The notes: a model not told the origin generated them from the letters alone. Counted from the stretch's first letter, positions 32,331-43,823 are shown. The stretch: DNA of 64,000 bases from Pseudoips prasinana (GCA_951640165.1 OX621243.1:5394001-5458000); one strand, 5' to 3'. Program-made: numbers and translations.

Positions 32331-33224
32331 TTATGCTGGAAGTAATAGCATTATTTATTGTTGTAGTCTTGGAAATGAGTAAGGTCATCGGAGAAGTGGG
32401 AAGACTTGAGTAAGACAAATACAACTGTCAGTCAAAATAATTTTTTTTATTTAATGAGCTTACGCTTGACTACAGTATCACTTAATATTAACCGAAGTTA
32501 TCGTCTAAAGGGGACCGCTAGTCCTCAAAATAAGTATGTTCCCTCTAGCCTTTTATAAGCCAGTGTTTTTGTCGGGAAATATGATATTTAGGATGGCATT
32601 TCACAGCAACTCCTTGAGAGAAGATGCAAAGCTTAGAACAGTGTCACAAGATGCTATGTCAACAACGAATGGTTGCGGTGGAAACCAGCCCAACAGCCAT
32701 TGATCTGATGGCAAAGCCCCTCAGCTTTTCCTCATAAGGTACTGCTAAGCACACTATACTCATTCTCCTATGCCACATACTTTAATAGTAATTTTATTCT
32801 AAGGGATATTTGACCTCGATTGTCTGTCAATCTAGCGTTACTTTATTATATAACCAACCATTATAATTTGATACGTAGCTACTGTGGGGCTCTTGCGGAA
32901 TTTAATGCCCTAGGGGTCTGAGAAAACTGGTTCACATTGAAAGCGCGTTAATTATGAAATAGAAGTGTCAGAACAATATCTTGTGGGTGTGTATTGTCTT
33001 AATTTAAATAGAATAGAATTTCAGTTAACGGTTATTTAATGAAGAATAAGTGTTTGAAATGAACTTAAGTTCAATGAACATCACCGTAAGTCAAAAGGGA
33101 AACAAAAGGTAGAAGGCCGTGTACAGAAAACTTGAAATTACTGAATCTACTATAAGATTTAAGTATAATACAATACAAATAAATTGATTTAATTACTTCT
33201 AATGCCCGCACTAGGAAACTTAAT
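32331..33224. other. No recognisable gene
   Basis: A GC-richer block at 32500-32750 without an ORF may be an old repeat, but I see no second copy in the window. Confidence 0.35.
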
Positions 33225-33362
33225 CTATGTGTCCCGGAGTACTTTACAAACATATAACTGACTAACACAAAATACATCCAGACTCTGGACAACTATTTAT
33301 GGGTCGCACAAATAGTTGTTCTGCGAGACAATCGACCCGGAACACGAAGTTTTGAGGCAACA
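33225..33362 (-). repeat. SINE-C copy
   Basis: Minus-strand head ends at the junction with the next SINE. The body includes 'GTCCAGAGTCTGGATGTA' and 'CCATAAATAGTTGTCC'. It is diverged in box B (GGGTCGATTGTCTCGC). Confidence 0.6.
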
Positions 33363-33629
33363 GACGGTCACAGTAGCCTAGTTGGTAGTGCTCCTACCTA
33401 CGAAGCTGGTGGTCCGGGGTTCGAATCCCGGTAAGTGCAAATATTTGTGTGATGAGCATGAATATTTGTTTCTGAGTCATGGATCTTTTCTATGTATTTA
33501 AGTATTTATCTATCTATATAAGTATGTAAGTCGTCGCCTGGTACCCATAGTACAAGCTTTGCTTAGTTTGGGGCTAGGATGATCTGTGTGACATTGTGCC
33601 TAGATATTATTATATTATTATTATTATAA
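33363..33629 (+). repeat. SINE-A, full length
   Basis: Box A TAGCCTAGTTGGTAGTG, box B GGGTTCGAATCCCGG, the standard body, and a (TTA)n tail at about 33605-33629. It starts directly at the head of an inverted SINE-C, giving a head-to-head pair. Confidence 0.88.
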
Positions 33630-33659
33630 CTGTATTAAACGTTGCGCCACACGTGCATT

Positions 33660-33920
33660 ATCTATTCATTCATTCATTCATGTCAGCCGAATTTAGACCA
33701 CAGCTGGACAAAGCCCTCAAAAAGATATCCATAATTGGTATGGATATGCCATAATCGCCACGCTTGGCAGACGGGTTGGCGATCGCAGTATGATGGTCAT
33801 AGTACACAGAGGGACGCTGCTGCCCGTTCTTTGGGGCGATATTCCCTCGGGTAGACTTCTAAGCCCCCCACGGGATGAAATGAGAATGCAATATTCCTTG
33901 CCGTCAGCCACAGAGCATAC
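33660..33920 (-). mobile_element. RTE-family LINE 3' end with (ATGA)n tail
   Basis: On the minus strand it closes 'TAAATTCGGCTGACATGAATG' in form, followed by TGAATGAATGAATAG-type repeats (33662-33680). Upstream of the tail is the 'GTCCAGCTGTGG' block typical of RTE 3' ends. It matches 30590-30800 and 36955-37225. Confidence 0.65.
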
Positions 33921-33984
33921 ACTAATATCTATAACATACAGTAAAAAGTATAAAAGAAATTTTACTCTACATTTTATTAGTATA

Positions 33985-34274
33985 CTAGCTGTGCCCCGCG
34001 GTTTTACAGCTCCTCCCCCGTAGGCGATAACGTGATAATATTATGTAGCCTATATGTTGACTCGACCTCTTAGTAATATTCATGCAAAATTTCAATTTAA
34101 TCCATGCAGTCCTTTTTGAGTTTAGCCCGGATATACATACAGACAAACAGACAACAATTCTAAAAACTATATTTTTGGGTTCGATATCGATTGTACATCA
34201 CGCCCCAAGTATCCCTTAAAAAAAATATTAAATGTACAGTTTTGACTTTTCTACGATTTTATTATATGTATAGA
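33985..34274 (-). mobile_element. Non-autonomous Helitron, complete (290 bp)
   Basis: Minus-strand termini are A|TCTATACATATAATAAAAT and ...GGGGCACAGCTAG|T. It aligns along its length with 37765-38071, including 'CCGGGCTAAACTCAAAAAG'. The stretch just before the hairpin is slightly shortened. Confidence 0.75.
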
Positions 34275-35154
34275 TCACTACTTTGCCCCAAATACATAAA
34301 TAAAGCTAAATTTTTTAAACTTTAATAAAAATCAGCAATCGACTTATCCCTTCTTAAATATACACTTAACCCTTAATAAACGTTCCGCCAATCTTCACAA
34401 GCGTCTCTACATCACCGCACCCAGCTATCACAATACATACCGATACAATCAGAGCACGCTAAATTGGCAACACTCAACCTACTCTACCTAGAGTCGGTGT
34501 TTACCGAGCTTATCTTAATCCGCCGTTCTTAGCTCTACGCCCACCGCTACTGTCACAGCTGTAGAGACACCATGATTTCACAGAAAAATGGGCCATTGTT
34601 GAAAATTTAAAGCTTATAGAGGTTTACTGCTGAGTCATAGTAAAATATTTATTTTGTTTTAACCGACTTCGAAAAAGACGGATGTTATTAATTTGCCGGT
34701 GTGTGTTTTTATATATAATTTACGACATTTTTGTTGTTTAATTTTCATTTTATTTTTGGAGGTGGTCTCATATAAATTCTGTTCAAATCAGTTGTTATAA
34801 AGAAACGTTGAAGTTGCTTGTATGTATTATAAAAAAAATATTATATTTATTTATTTAATATGAATACCAACAGTTTAAACATAAATGTATAAAAACCAAT
34901 ACCAACATCATAAAGCCAATTACAGGTCCTCGCTCGCTAAGAATCAAAATAATTTGTGAATTAACACAAACATGATATTACGACATAACATGATGCACAT
35001 TTGGAAGTCATCAATAAATGAATTTTATAAGCATTTTGATTGCACGTATGGCGCAGCAGCTAATACAGTCACTACGCCGCTTCGTGTCATGCTGATGATG
35101 ACAAGCTAGATCACGCTTGACTTGAAACGAACTAGTCTAGTCAGTGAACTTATT
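34275..35154. other. No recognisable gene
   Basis: A T-rich segment at 34830-34870 may start an A-tailed element on the minus strand. Otherwise nothing. Confidence 0.35.
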
Positions 35155-35460
35155 TTTGTTAACATACATAACCATCGGCCTAATATCCTCCACTGCTGGA
35201 CATAGGCGTCCTCCAAAGTTTTCGATAACGTTACCATTAGTCAGACGTACCCTAAACCGGCGAGCATGTATGAAGAATATAATGACAGTAAACGAGGCAA
35301 AAGAGGTGTGCAAAGATCGTGACATCTGGAAATCCGTTGTCCTCTGGGAAACAGGCGTGAGTATATGTGTGTACCATTTGGAGAGGTTTACTATAGTCAC
35401 CCGGCTTGGCATGCGAGTCGGCGTCCGCAGTTAGGTGGTACGAATAAAATAGTAGAGCCA
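35155..35460. mobile_element. Composite of RTE-like LINE fragments
   Basis: 'CTCCACTGCTGGACATAGGC' at about 35188-35207 is the RTE 3' landmark on the minus strand. Downstream on the plus strand 'EAKEVCKDRDIWKSVV' (about 35296-35343) looks like an RTE C-terminal coding piece. The two parts face different ways, so the region is rearranged. Confidence 0.45.
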
Positions 35461-35464
35461 CCAC

Positions 35465-35610
35465 ATACCATCCCGTGGGTGTCGTATAGCGACTAAGGGA
35501 TACACCAGGGAGTCGGGCAGCAGTACTACCTATGCTAGTACATAGGTAGTACTGCTATCCGACTGCCTGGTGTATCCCTTAGTCGCTATACGACACCCAC
35601 GGGATGGTAT
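35465..35610. repeat. 146-bp near-perfect palindrome
   Basis: Two 70-base arms (35465-35534 and 35541-35610) with 67 matches and three mismatches surround a 6-base centre, CTAGTA. The arm includes CCCGTGGGTGTCGTATAGCG. It can fold into a very stable hairpin. No other copy is seen in the window. Confidence 0.9.
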
Positions 35611-35967
35611 GGGGTAGCTCTGTTATTCTTTCTAGGCCGTAAAGCACACGGCTTTGTTAACATACGTCGCCTTAATAGATCACGATAAACACACATTCGC
35701 TCGACTTGTCAGGACTGAGTGCAGGTTGTTTTACTTCAGTGGATACTTTAACCTTGTCAGTGGTTTTATTACGCAGTGAGGGCAGCTATCGTAATGCAAG
35801 TGTATACTAACTTGCGTCGACTGAACCCATACTATTAAACAGGTGATATTTGTGTTCATACATTATAACCGATAGACATTATTATTCCATCATCATCCAA
35901 ACACTCACAAACATCAAAGGCAAATAATATCTACTAATTAAGAACTAATAATATCTACTAATTTAAA

Positions 35968-36085
35968 ACTACTAACAAAATATTTTGTTGCTTTAATAAC
36001 TGTTTTAACTGTATTTATGTATTTCATTGTGAGCTTACAAGTACAAGTGTATGTAAATACCCTAGTGCTGATTTCATTATTCATT
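35968..36085 (+). repeat. Repeat shared with 56985-57105
   Basis: Both copies share 'TTTGTTGCTTTAAT', 'CAAGTACAAGTGTATGTAAA' and a TTTCATTATTTCATTA-type end, suggesting the 3' UTR of an unnamed retroelement. Confidence 0.5.
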
Positions 36086-36089
36086 ATTT

Positions 36090-36325
36090 CATTATTTTGG
36101 GACAATTAACACACTGCCATCTGATCCCAAACTATCTCTACTTGTACTATGGGCAACAGATAACCGATAAACATGCTTATATATTTCTAAATACATACAC
36201 GTTATAGATAAATTACGCACAGATACAGAACAAATAATCCTCATAAAAAGATTTATCCTCTGTTGAAATCGAACCCACAATCTCTGGTTTAGCAGTCAGG
36301 TCACTAACCACTACAACATCAGCCC
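36090..36325 (-). repeat. SINE-B copy, diverged
   Basis: Minus-strand box B 'GTGGGTTCGATTTCAACAG' with 'TTGTAGTGGTTAGTGACC' in place of box A. The 3' module keeps 'TTTGGGATCAGATGGC'. Confidence 0.65.
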
Positions 36326-36552
36326 AGTCATGATTGTTCTGTATTCGATTAAAATATTATTCATTCACGTTAATAGGGAGATTATTGACTGGTATCTCTT
36401 TCTGCCTTAGTCAAATGTTATTGTAATCTTTATCAACATCCTTCTGCCTTTTCATTTCCTTGTCTATTCAACGGTTCACTAGAAGCAAAAAGACTGCAGA
36501 TTGTACCCGTATTTATTAATACTATTATACAAATAAAACTATTCTATTCTAT

Positions 36553-36813
36553 CTAGGGACATAATAGTATCTAGGGACAATGTCACACAGATCATCCTAG
36601 CCCTAAACTAAGCAAAGCTTGTACTATGGGTACCAGGCGACGATATACATACTTATATAGATAGATAAATACTTAAATACATAGAAAACATCCATGACTC
36701 AGAAACAAATATTCGTGCTCATCACACAAATATTTGCACTTACTGGGATTCGAGCCCAGGACCACCAGCTTCGTAGGCAGGAGCACTACCAGCTAGGCTA
36801 CGGTGACCGTCAA
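36553..36813 (-). repeat. SINE-A, full length
   Basis: Standard head ('TAGCCTAGCTGGTAGTG', 'GGGCTCGAATCCC') and body on the minus strand. The distal end carries the ATCTAGGGACA motif twice (36558 and 36569), a small duplication of the 3' terminus. Confidence 0.85.
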
Positions 36814-36954
36814 ATTTATTTACATATATCAAATAGTTTTCAAGGAAGAAAGTGTATTCTACTCTACGATCCACCATTTCATAAGGATCAAAAGATATGA
36901 TAAAAAAACGAACTACATATTTGCATGCCTTTTGTTAAGGTATAGTAAAGAGCA

Positions 36955-37225
36955 CACAACCATTCTGCTGTGTGGCTAACGACAAAAACATCGCTACCCT
37001 ATTTAATCCCGTGGAAGGAGTAGAAGTCGTCCTGAGGGAATATCTCCCATACAATGGGGAGCAGCGTGTCTGTGTACTATGACTATCATACTGCGATCGC
37101 CAACCCGTCTGCTAAGCGTGTAATTATGACGTATGCCACCAAATGATGGACACAATTCCATTGTGGAAATCTTTTGGGGAGGCCCTTGTCCAGCCGTGGA
37201 CTTCATTTGGCTGACATAATGATAC
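36955..37225 (+). mobile_element. RTE-family LINE 3' end
   Basis: Plus-strand counterpart of 33660-33920. It contains 'GAGGGAATATCTCCCATAC', 'GCGATCGCCAACCCGTCTG' and closes with the 'CTTGTCCAGCCGTGGACTTC' landmark before a short 'ATAATGATA' tail. Confidence 0.65.
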
Positions 37226-37764
37226 AACTTTTGTAAATGAAGCTATTTTAGGTTTATAAAGATTTTTATAACTATACATTATATTTTATTCGTGGGAGTT
37301 GAGATCTATTAAATGGTACTGCCGTTCGACTGATAAGAACTAATCACGCATTTTTTTATATAGCCATCAGAAAATTCATTTTATATCAAACGCAAAACTG
37401 TATTGTAGTATATTGTGACATAACTTAAAAAGCGCTAAATTGTTAAAATTGATCCAAAAATTAAGTTTCCTTATTTTCACTTTACAAAACTATAGACACT
37501 AAACTTCAATGTAAATATAACACCGGATGTCAATATTTAAGTGTTAACATGTCATATCCGGTTTAAAAACAGTACTGCCTTGTATTAGAGTGATAGTATG
37601 ACAATAAAACTTCGTTACCTACACGTTAATACTACTATTGGTACCTTTCACTCTACTTAATGGACTTAAGACAAATACAATGAAAATGAATTGATTCTTT
37701 ACAATTTGTACTGAGTTTTTAAACGAATGACAAATCTTAAAATAAATAAATAAATACCTTGGAA
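37226..37764. other. No recognisable feature
   Basis: No gene supported. 'ATATCCGGTTTAAAAACAG' and 'ACACCGGATGTCAATATTT' near 37520-37575 form a short inverted motif. Confidence 0.35.
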
Positions 37765-38071
37765 TCTATACTTATAATAAAACTGTAGGAAAGTAAAAAC
37801 TGTACATTGAAATTTTTTTTAAAAGGATACTTGGGGCGTGATCTACAATCGATATCGAAGCCAAAAATATAACTTTTAGAATTTTTGTATGTTTGTCTGT
37901 ATGTATGTCCGGGCTAAACTCAAAAAGTACTGCATTGATTTACTTAAAACAGTGCATGAATATTACTAAGAGGTCGGGTCAACATATATGCTATTATCAC
38001 GCTATCCTTCGGGGGAGGAGCTGTGGTAATTTATAAAATTTGACGCGGGTAAAACCGCGGGGCACAGCTAG
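37765..38071 (+). mobile_element. Non-autonomous Helitron, complete (307 bp)
   Basis: 5' A|TCTATACTTATAATAAAAC, 3' hairpin GCGGGTAAAACCGC, then GGGGCACAGCTAG|T. This is the reference copy that exposes the split element at 4418-6006. No protein-coding capacity. Confidence 0.8.
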
Positions 38072-38936
38072 TAGTTAATATACTGCCTTTAGAACCTGAA
38101 GTAGGCAAAGGTATAGGTTTTGTTTAGTTTGGGAGATAGTATTAGTAACCAGAATACTGGTAAACATACTTATATAGACAATATAATAACTAATAGTACT
38201 CACCATACAAAGATTTCTCCTGATTATTTTTTATCAGATTTATACATTTTTGCTGAACAAAATGCTAGAAATGCGTACTGTTACTTATGCTTTCCTGTAT
38301 TAAAAGTGTGGTATCACTTTTTATATCTGAATTTATATTATAATCTATACCGATAAAAGGATACTACTTAGAACTTAACCTTTTTATGGGTTTCTACTGT
38401 TTTAAGTAACAATAAAAATAAATATGTGTAGAACTCCTATTCGGTCTTGAGTGTGTTTAATTATTCTTTGGTCACCCTAACATCCTAAATACTTGCACCA
38501 GAAGTTTTACGATCTGCCAATTCACTATCAAACTAAATCTATTGCAAATTACTCCTTATTTCACTTTCATATAGTTCAAAGTCCTATCTCAAATGTTTAT
38601 TACAATGATAATCTAAATTATGATGTCAATAGAATACGAGTAATTTGAGTTTGCCAAATAGAGACTATGAGATAAGTTATCTGCATTGTACTGGATAAGT
38701 ATGTTAAGTTACAAGTTAAGTAAGGTTCGAGATCGGTTCTTTAGGTTATATTGTCAATGTAGGCGATTGCCGCATACATATAACGAGTAACATAAATACT
38801 ACGAAATACTTAAATATATCAATTGACTCATTGACTCAGGCCTGATTCCCAGAGGGGGGGCAGAGACAACGGATTTCCATTCATCACGATCTTTAGATAC
38901 CTCTTTTACCTCGATTACTGCCAAGAGAAGTATTTT
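38072..38936. other. No recognisable gene
   Basis: A short 'GATACCTCTTTTACCTCG' stretch at 38893-38920 matches the reverse of the RTE coding piece at 35296, so a small RTE fragment is likely there (minus). Confidence 0.35.
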
Positions 38937-39172
38937 TTTTTATTTACACACGGCCATCTGATCCCAAACTAAGCAGAGCTTGTACATGGAAACGAGATAA
39001 CTGATATACAACATATACTACTTTTTTTGTAAATACATACTTTTATAGATAAATACACCCAGACGAAGGACAAACAGACTTGTTCATGCACATAAACATC
39101 TGTCCTGAGTGGGAATCGAACCACGACCTCCAGCGTGGAAAGCAAGCATTTGCAACCACGCTAACAGGCCCG
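38937..39172 (-). repeat. SINE-B, near full length
   Basis: Minus-strand head 'TTAGCGTGGTTGCAAATGC', box B 'GTGGTTCGATTCCCACTC', centre 'GTCCTTCGTCTGGGTGTA' and the 3' module. Confidence 0.8.
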
Positions 39173-39895
39173 GAGTATACCTGGTTTGTGTTAATGGTAC
39201 TACGGGAAAGGAACATCTCATAATACACGATACAGGCTGACATACAGCCTAGTGTAGATCCACAGGAAATTTGTAACTACTGTTTAATTTTTTGCGAAAT
39301 AAAGATTTATTATTAATATAAAACTTTTCTTGATCAAATTGGAGACTTTCTCAAAAAAGGCCAGGTCAGAAGTACCCTAAACCATCGAATGAGAGTATAA
39401 GTAAAGTCATAGTACACCCTAACAACTAATATTAAATCAGTTGACATCCTTATGGAAATACTTTAATAGTGTGTAATTGCAATACGTTATTCTAAATGAC
39501 AGTGGATATGATACGTCCTTATTTTATTGTTGCCCGCCCAAGGCGGTCATCAGTACAATAAAACAAAAATAATGCTGAAGAGAGCAGTGTTGCCAGTAAA
39601 GCCAATTTTGAATTGTTGCAACAGTGTTCTAAAAAGGTACTATAGTTTTAAATTTTAAAAGATATTGTTTAATACGTTTTTTGTCTTTATAAGCACACTG
39701 GACTATGGGAGTTATTCCAAAGACGCTTTGTCTATGGAATAACTCGTTTGCTTGATGAATTATTCAATAATTTATTTATTACGCACGTATGAACAGGTTT
39801 CATACATCAAAAAGAGGACTAAAGCCAACGTGGGCCATAGAGACAGCCTGATATAGTATAACTAGCAATATTAGTTGAAAGTCAAATAAAATGTA
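39173..39895. other. No recognisable gene
   Basis: An inverted repeat 'GGAGTTATTCCA..AGAC' / 'TCTATGGAATAACTC' near 39705-39750 is the only structure seen. Confidence 0.35.
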
Positions 39896-40030
39896 CAGAC
39901 GCCAGCACATCCAGCTACCCCACTCCGTCAAACTTCTTTTATAGATTTTCAACTTTATCACAACAGCGTAAGGTTCACTTTCAATTGGGGAAATTTGACA
40001 GATTGGGGTAGCTTTATCTGCTGGTGTCTG
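39896..40030 (+). mobile_element. MITE-D, complete 135-bp copy
   Basis: Same length and orientation as 8151 and 14206, TA on both sides. The right arm has a few substitutions (TTTATCTGCTGGTGTC). Confidence 0.85.
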
Positions 40031-40538
40031 TACATTAAATGACCAAAAACAAATACAATATTGTCACTGAATACATAAAAATTACAGTATAATAGAAGAA
40101 AATTGAGCAACCATTCCAGATTTATATAGACACATGGAATTTGAACTTTATTTTTATAAAGTACAGCTCATTACCCTTTGTTTAGTTTTAAGTTGTTTAA
40201 TGTAGATGGTATGGGGGTGACATTATCACTAAGTGATAAAACCCCTTTAAAAAAATAAAGAATAAAAAAAAAAGAAAAAAAGTACAGCTTCAAGTCAAAA
40301 CATTCATACTTGTTTTAAAAAGCCTTTCACTTTCTTCCTTCTACTTGTATTAACTTCTTTATGTAATTTTTCAACTAACAAATAATATGAAATATGCTAA
40401 CAGATACAATCACCCAAGCTATTATATAAATTAGAATAAAAACTCTTTACAATATTTCATATTTATTTTGGCGACACTTACTTAGTTTATCTCCTCTATG
40501 GTCCGGTGAAGAAAAAAAAGAATCCTATACTAAATGTA

Positions 40539-41459
40539 CAGTCCCGCAAACTTTTCTGACCCGGTGGCAGCGTCGCTGTTATCGCATTTAGTGTTGCTAG
40601 TAAATATTTTTTGCAATAAAGTGGGTAAAAATAATATGCACATTGTAACGTAAATGTTACTTCACTAAAAAGCAAACAAATACTGTCATTACTAATCTTT
40701 ATAACATCTTTATATTTTTATACAATAATTATGATAATTTACATAAAATGTATGCTATGTGTTCTCTAACGGAGATGCTCCAGGTATTATTATGTGACCG
40801 GAATGGTTTAATTCAGAAGTCATTTCATCATCATCATTATCGCAATCACTGCTTTCACTTTCACTATCACTACCATGAATGATGAAAGGCTCGTCTAAGT
40901 ATCCATCCCTTTTTCGATACACATTTTCAATATTTTTGTACATTATTGCAATGCTTTTGCCATTCATTGACTATTATTTTATCAAAAGCTTCTGCAATGA
41001 ATGATAGGATTTCAGAATTCTATCTACCATGCTCTTTTTCTTTCACAAGTTTTCTTACACATCACTCCCACACACCTACAAAAGAAACAGCAAAAAATAA
41101 ATAAATAATGAATATTTTAAAATATGTATTTTAATTTAAAGAGCGAGGGGGAATTTCGTATTTTTTCAGAAGCTGACAACACTAACCTGTAGCAGCAGCT
41201 ACGCATTCATACAACTTATTGAAGGGTATAATTGGTGCCTGAAGGTGTTATTCTTCCTTCATATAATTCAATACTTGTAATATAACGTTCCCCGCATCAA
41301 TTTTTAAAGCTTTCGGCATTTTTCACAATTAAAAACCACAAAGAGAAAAATAAATACGCGCAACAAACAATCAATGGCAGGAATGTCATGGATTGACATT
41401 TCAAACTGGCGTCATTAGTTCTACTTTTGGCCACCGGGCCAGATAAGTTTGTAGCACAG
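40539..41459 (-). mobile_element. Internally deleted Tc1/mariner-superfamily element
   Basis: Imperfect inverted repeats of about 30 bases (CAGTCCCGCAAACTT on the left; CTGTGCTACAAACTT on the right, both reaching CCCGGTGGC). TA on both sides (40537-40538 and 41460-41461). AAATGT is also repeated on both flanks, so the exact target duplication is uncertain. Between the repeats lie only the two ends of a gene on the minus strand. A typical full-length relative would be well over twice this size. Confidence 0.65.
40755..41319 (-). pseudogene. Remnant of an intron-containing DDE transposase gene
   Basis: The minus strand opens MPKALKIDAGNVILQVLNYM and meets a stop after 23 codons. In another frame it continues PIIPFNKLYECVAAATG, followed by an apparent GT-AG intron (41186-41076, 111 bp). 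After the intron VRKLVKEKEHG can be read with one frame error. A last open segment (40967-40755) ends in an acidic serine tail, with YLDEPFIIHGSDSESESS. This N-terminal helix-turn-helix pattern and acidic C-terminus recall the IS630/Tc1-like DDE_3 proteins common in insects; that is from memory of the family. The whole DDE core is missing. Confidence 0.55.
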
Positions 41460-41825
41460 TAAATGTCACGTTAAAAATAAACGTCATAGCTTTGAAAAAC
41501 TTCGGAATTTAAATTTGCTACTGTAAGATTCCTTGTGAACGTATATCAAACCATTTCTCTTCACATACGCTCTGATCTATATACTGCCTTACGTTAAGCC
41601 GGGTTTCTAATCACGGCATCTCTCGAACGTCATCGATCGCAAGTCGCAGGCGCACAGTAATATATTTTAATTAACAACAACGTCGTGGGCGCGGGTGATT
41701 GAGTACCGTCACCGGGACAAAAAAACACGCGGTGAAACCAGACCTTAACGAGACTTCAAAATATATTTGTTGATTTTAGTTTCGTTTTTGTACGTGATCT
41801 GATTATTTTAGCCCGTCTTCACATC

Positions 41826-42250
41826 AAGACATTTCGCTGAAAATGTTAGTTTGTAATTCTTTTTTCAAGACATTTGGCTGAAAAGATTTTCCTCGAATTC
41901 TTTTTTTAAGACATATCGCTGAAAATGTTTGCATAGTATGTAAATACTTGCCTTTCACGCTACAAGTCGTGATTCGATTCCCACCCAGGACAGATATTTG
42001 TGTGCCTAAACATGTCTGTTTGTCCTGAGTTTGGGTGTAATTATCTATATAAGCGTATGTAGTAAGAAAGAAAAGTAGTACCTATCTAGTAGTAGCAGTT
42101 AACTGGCTTCCATATTTTATTTTACTTATAGTACAAGCTTTTCTTAGTTTGGGATCAGATGGCCGTGTGTGAATAATATCCCAGGATAGTATCATTATTA
42201 TATTATTATGTAATTCTTTTTTGAAGATATTTCGCTGAAAATTTATGGTA
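41826..42250. repeat. 41-bp tandem repeat, four units, split by a SINE
   Basis: Units start at 41826, 41867, 41908 and 42224, each with AAGACATTTCGCTGAAAA or a close variant and a T-run (AATTCTTTTTT). The third unit is interrupted by a SINE-B at about 41935-42209, and its 3' part (TAATTCTTTTTT) resumes after the SINE tail. Confidence 0.8.
41935..42209 (+). repeat. SINE-B inserted in the tandem repeat
   Basis: The 5' part of the head is missing. Box B 'GTGATTCGATTCCCACCC', centre 'CCTGAGTTTGGGTGTAATT' and the 3' module are present, with a short extra 'TATTTTATTTTACTTATAG' in the 3' part, and an ATT-rich tail. Confidence 0.8.
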
Positions 42251-42429
42251 TTTCTTATTGGTATTTTCGTATAAATGAAGTACAAGTATTGTGCTGTTTT
42301 ATATTCAGTTCAACTAGACCAGTACCTTCACAAACAGAGTACACTCCTGGTAATCTATTCATTTTATTAATTTAAAACTGAAAGCACCCAAAATATGAAT
42401 AGCGAAAAAAATTTGTTTTCAAGCAACTT

Positions 42430-42690
42430 AATAATGGTTGTCTATTCCCTCATTCTATTTATCAAATAGTACATGCTAAACAATACGAAAGGCAGACAGC
42501 CAAGCGAACATAACAGCAGAACTAACAGCTTGTCGTACTGTCCACAGGGGTATGACTCTACCAACTTTCCGACTCCGGTTTGAAAATTATTTTCAGAAAA
42601 TCTTGGTAGCGTTTGTTGGCTCAACCTGTGAGTTGAAACCAAGACCTCATTTTCAATTCAAGACCCTCTAGACCAACGAGGCAGAGGATA
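42430..42690 (-). repeat. SINE-G relative
   Basis: Minus-strand head 'CTCGTTGGTCTAGAGGGTC' (box A) and 'TCTTGGTTTCAACTCACAGG' (box B region). The body carries 'GGAAAGTTGGTAGAGTCAT'. Confidence 0.55.
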
Positions 42691-43086
42691 TTATAAAATA
42701 TAGCTGGCGCCCTAACAGGTGCGTGTAAAAATCAAGTACATCAAACTATTTTTCAAATCGATACACAAACAAACAGGCAGACAAATCGGTTTTATGATAT
42801 TAGTTATGTTCAAGTTGCGATGTTCAAAGTGAATATATTATAAGTGTTATCGCTTTTAGTTGCCCGAGGCGGCCACTGCTCCCGTGTTGATATTAAAGTT
42901 TAAGTATAATGGATATGTAGATTCTGCAATATCGAGTCCTATAAGGGGTAGGCAGGAATGGTGTTTACCGTACCTGATTGTCAGTTTAGAAATGCGTTTG
43001 TAAAATAAATAATATACAGGGTACAACTACATCCAATGAGCGATCTTAGATCTTACGGATGCCCTAAAGCGTGTGCTGTCTAAATT
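42691..43086. other. No recognisable feature
   Basis: No gene or shared repeat. Confidence 0.35.
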
Positions 43087-43385
43087 CGTTTAATTTTTTT
43101 TTTTTATGTCAGTGGTCGACAAACGAGCAAGCGGGTCACCTGATGGTAAGTGATCACCGCCGCCCATGTACAATCGCAACACCAGAGGAGTCGCGGGTGC
43201 GTTGTCGGCCTTTAAGAGTCAGCAAACAAGTGTTGCTGACCCTTCCCCCCACCCCGATGAGCTCTGGCGACCTTACTCACACTCAGAAACACAACATTAA
43301 ATTATTAATGTTATTATTAAGGAATGTCTTCTGTAAGGTGGAGGTACTTCCCCAGTCGGGCTGCTCTTCGAGCGAATGAACGCTG
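43087..43385 (-). mobile_element. LINE-J 3' end
   Basis: A T run at 43087-43106 is the poly-A tail on the minus strand. Next to it 'CCATCAGGTGACCCGCTTGC' precedes a degenerate C-terminal coding region (no intact frame). It matches 48340-48560 on the other strand. Confidence 0.6.
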
Positions 43386-43823
43386 TGCCCTACCTCTCTT
43401 AAAATGCTGCACAAAACTGTTGCTCTAGCCACTTGCTCAAACTCTCAATATCCTATTAAATTAAAAAAATTAATTGTAAATGCTTAAAAGCTAATCGTTA
43501 CTAAACTATTTGAACAACACTTGGAACATTACAACAGTAGCTCAAGCCGCGTTTGTATACAAAACAGCTGATCAACGACGCAGTGCGCACGCGCATAGAA
43601 CACTGATGTGGAGCAATGACCCTTGTGAGAATAGTTCAATTGAAACCAGACTGCTATACTGTACATTTTTACAAATCCTTATATCCTATTCATAATACGT
43701 GGTAACGAAAGGTCATTGATTTACTCACTGCCTTACCTCTTTCAAATCGTTCCAGCTAGCCCATGTCATTGCATTATGAAAGTCAGATAATAGAGAGTAC
43801 ACCTGTATTGGTGCATTTTTGAG
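43386..43823. other. No recognisable gene
   Basis: A 61-codon ORF at 43510 shows no known motif. Confidence 0.35.

Noticed and set aside
43071..43379. 102-codon ORF as a gene
   Set aside because: It is the antisense reading of a LINE-J 3' end, including translated poly-T.
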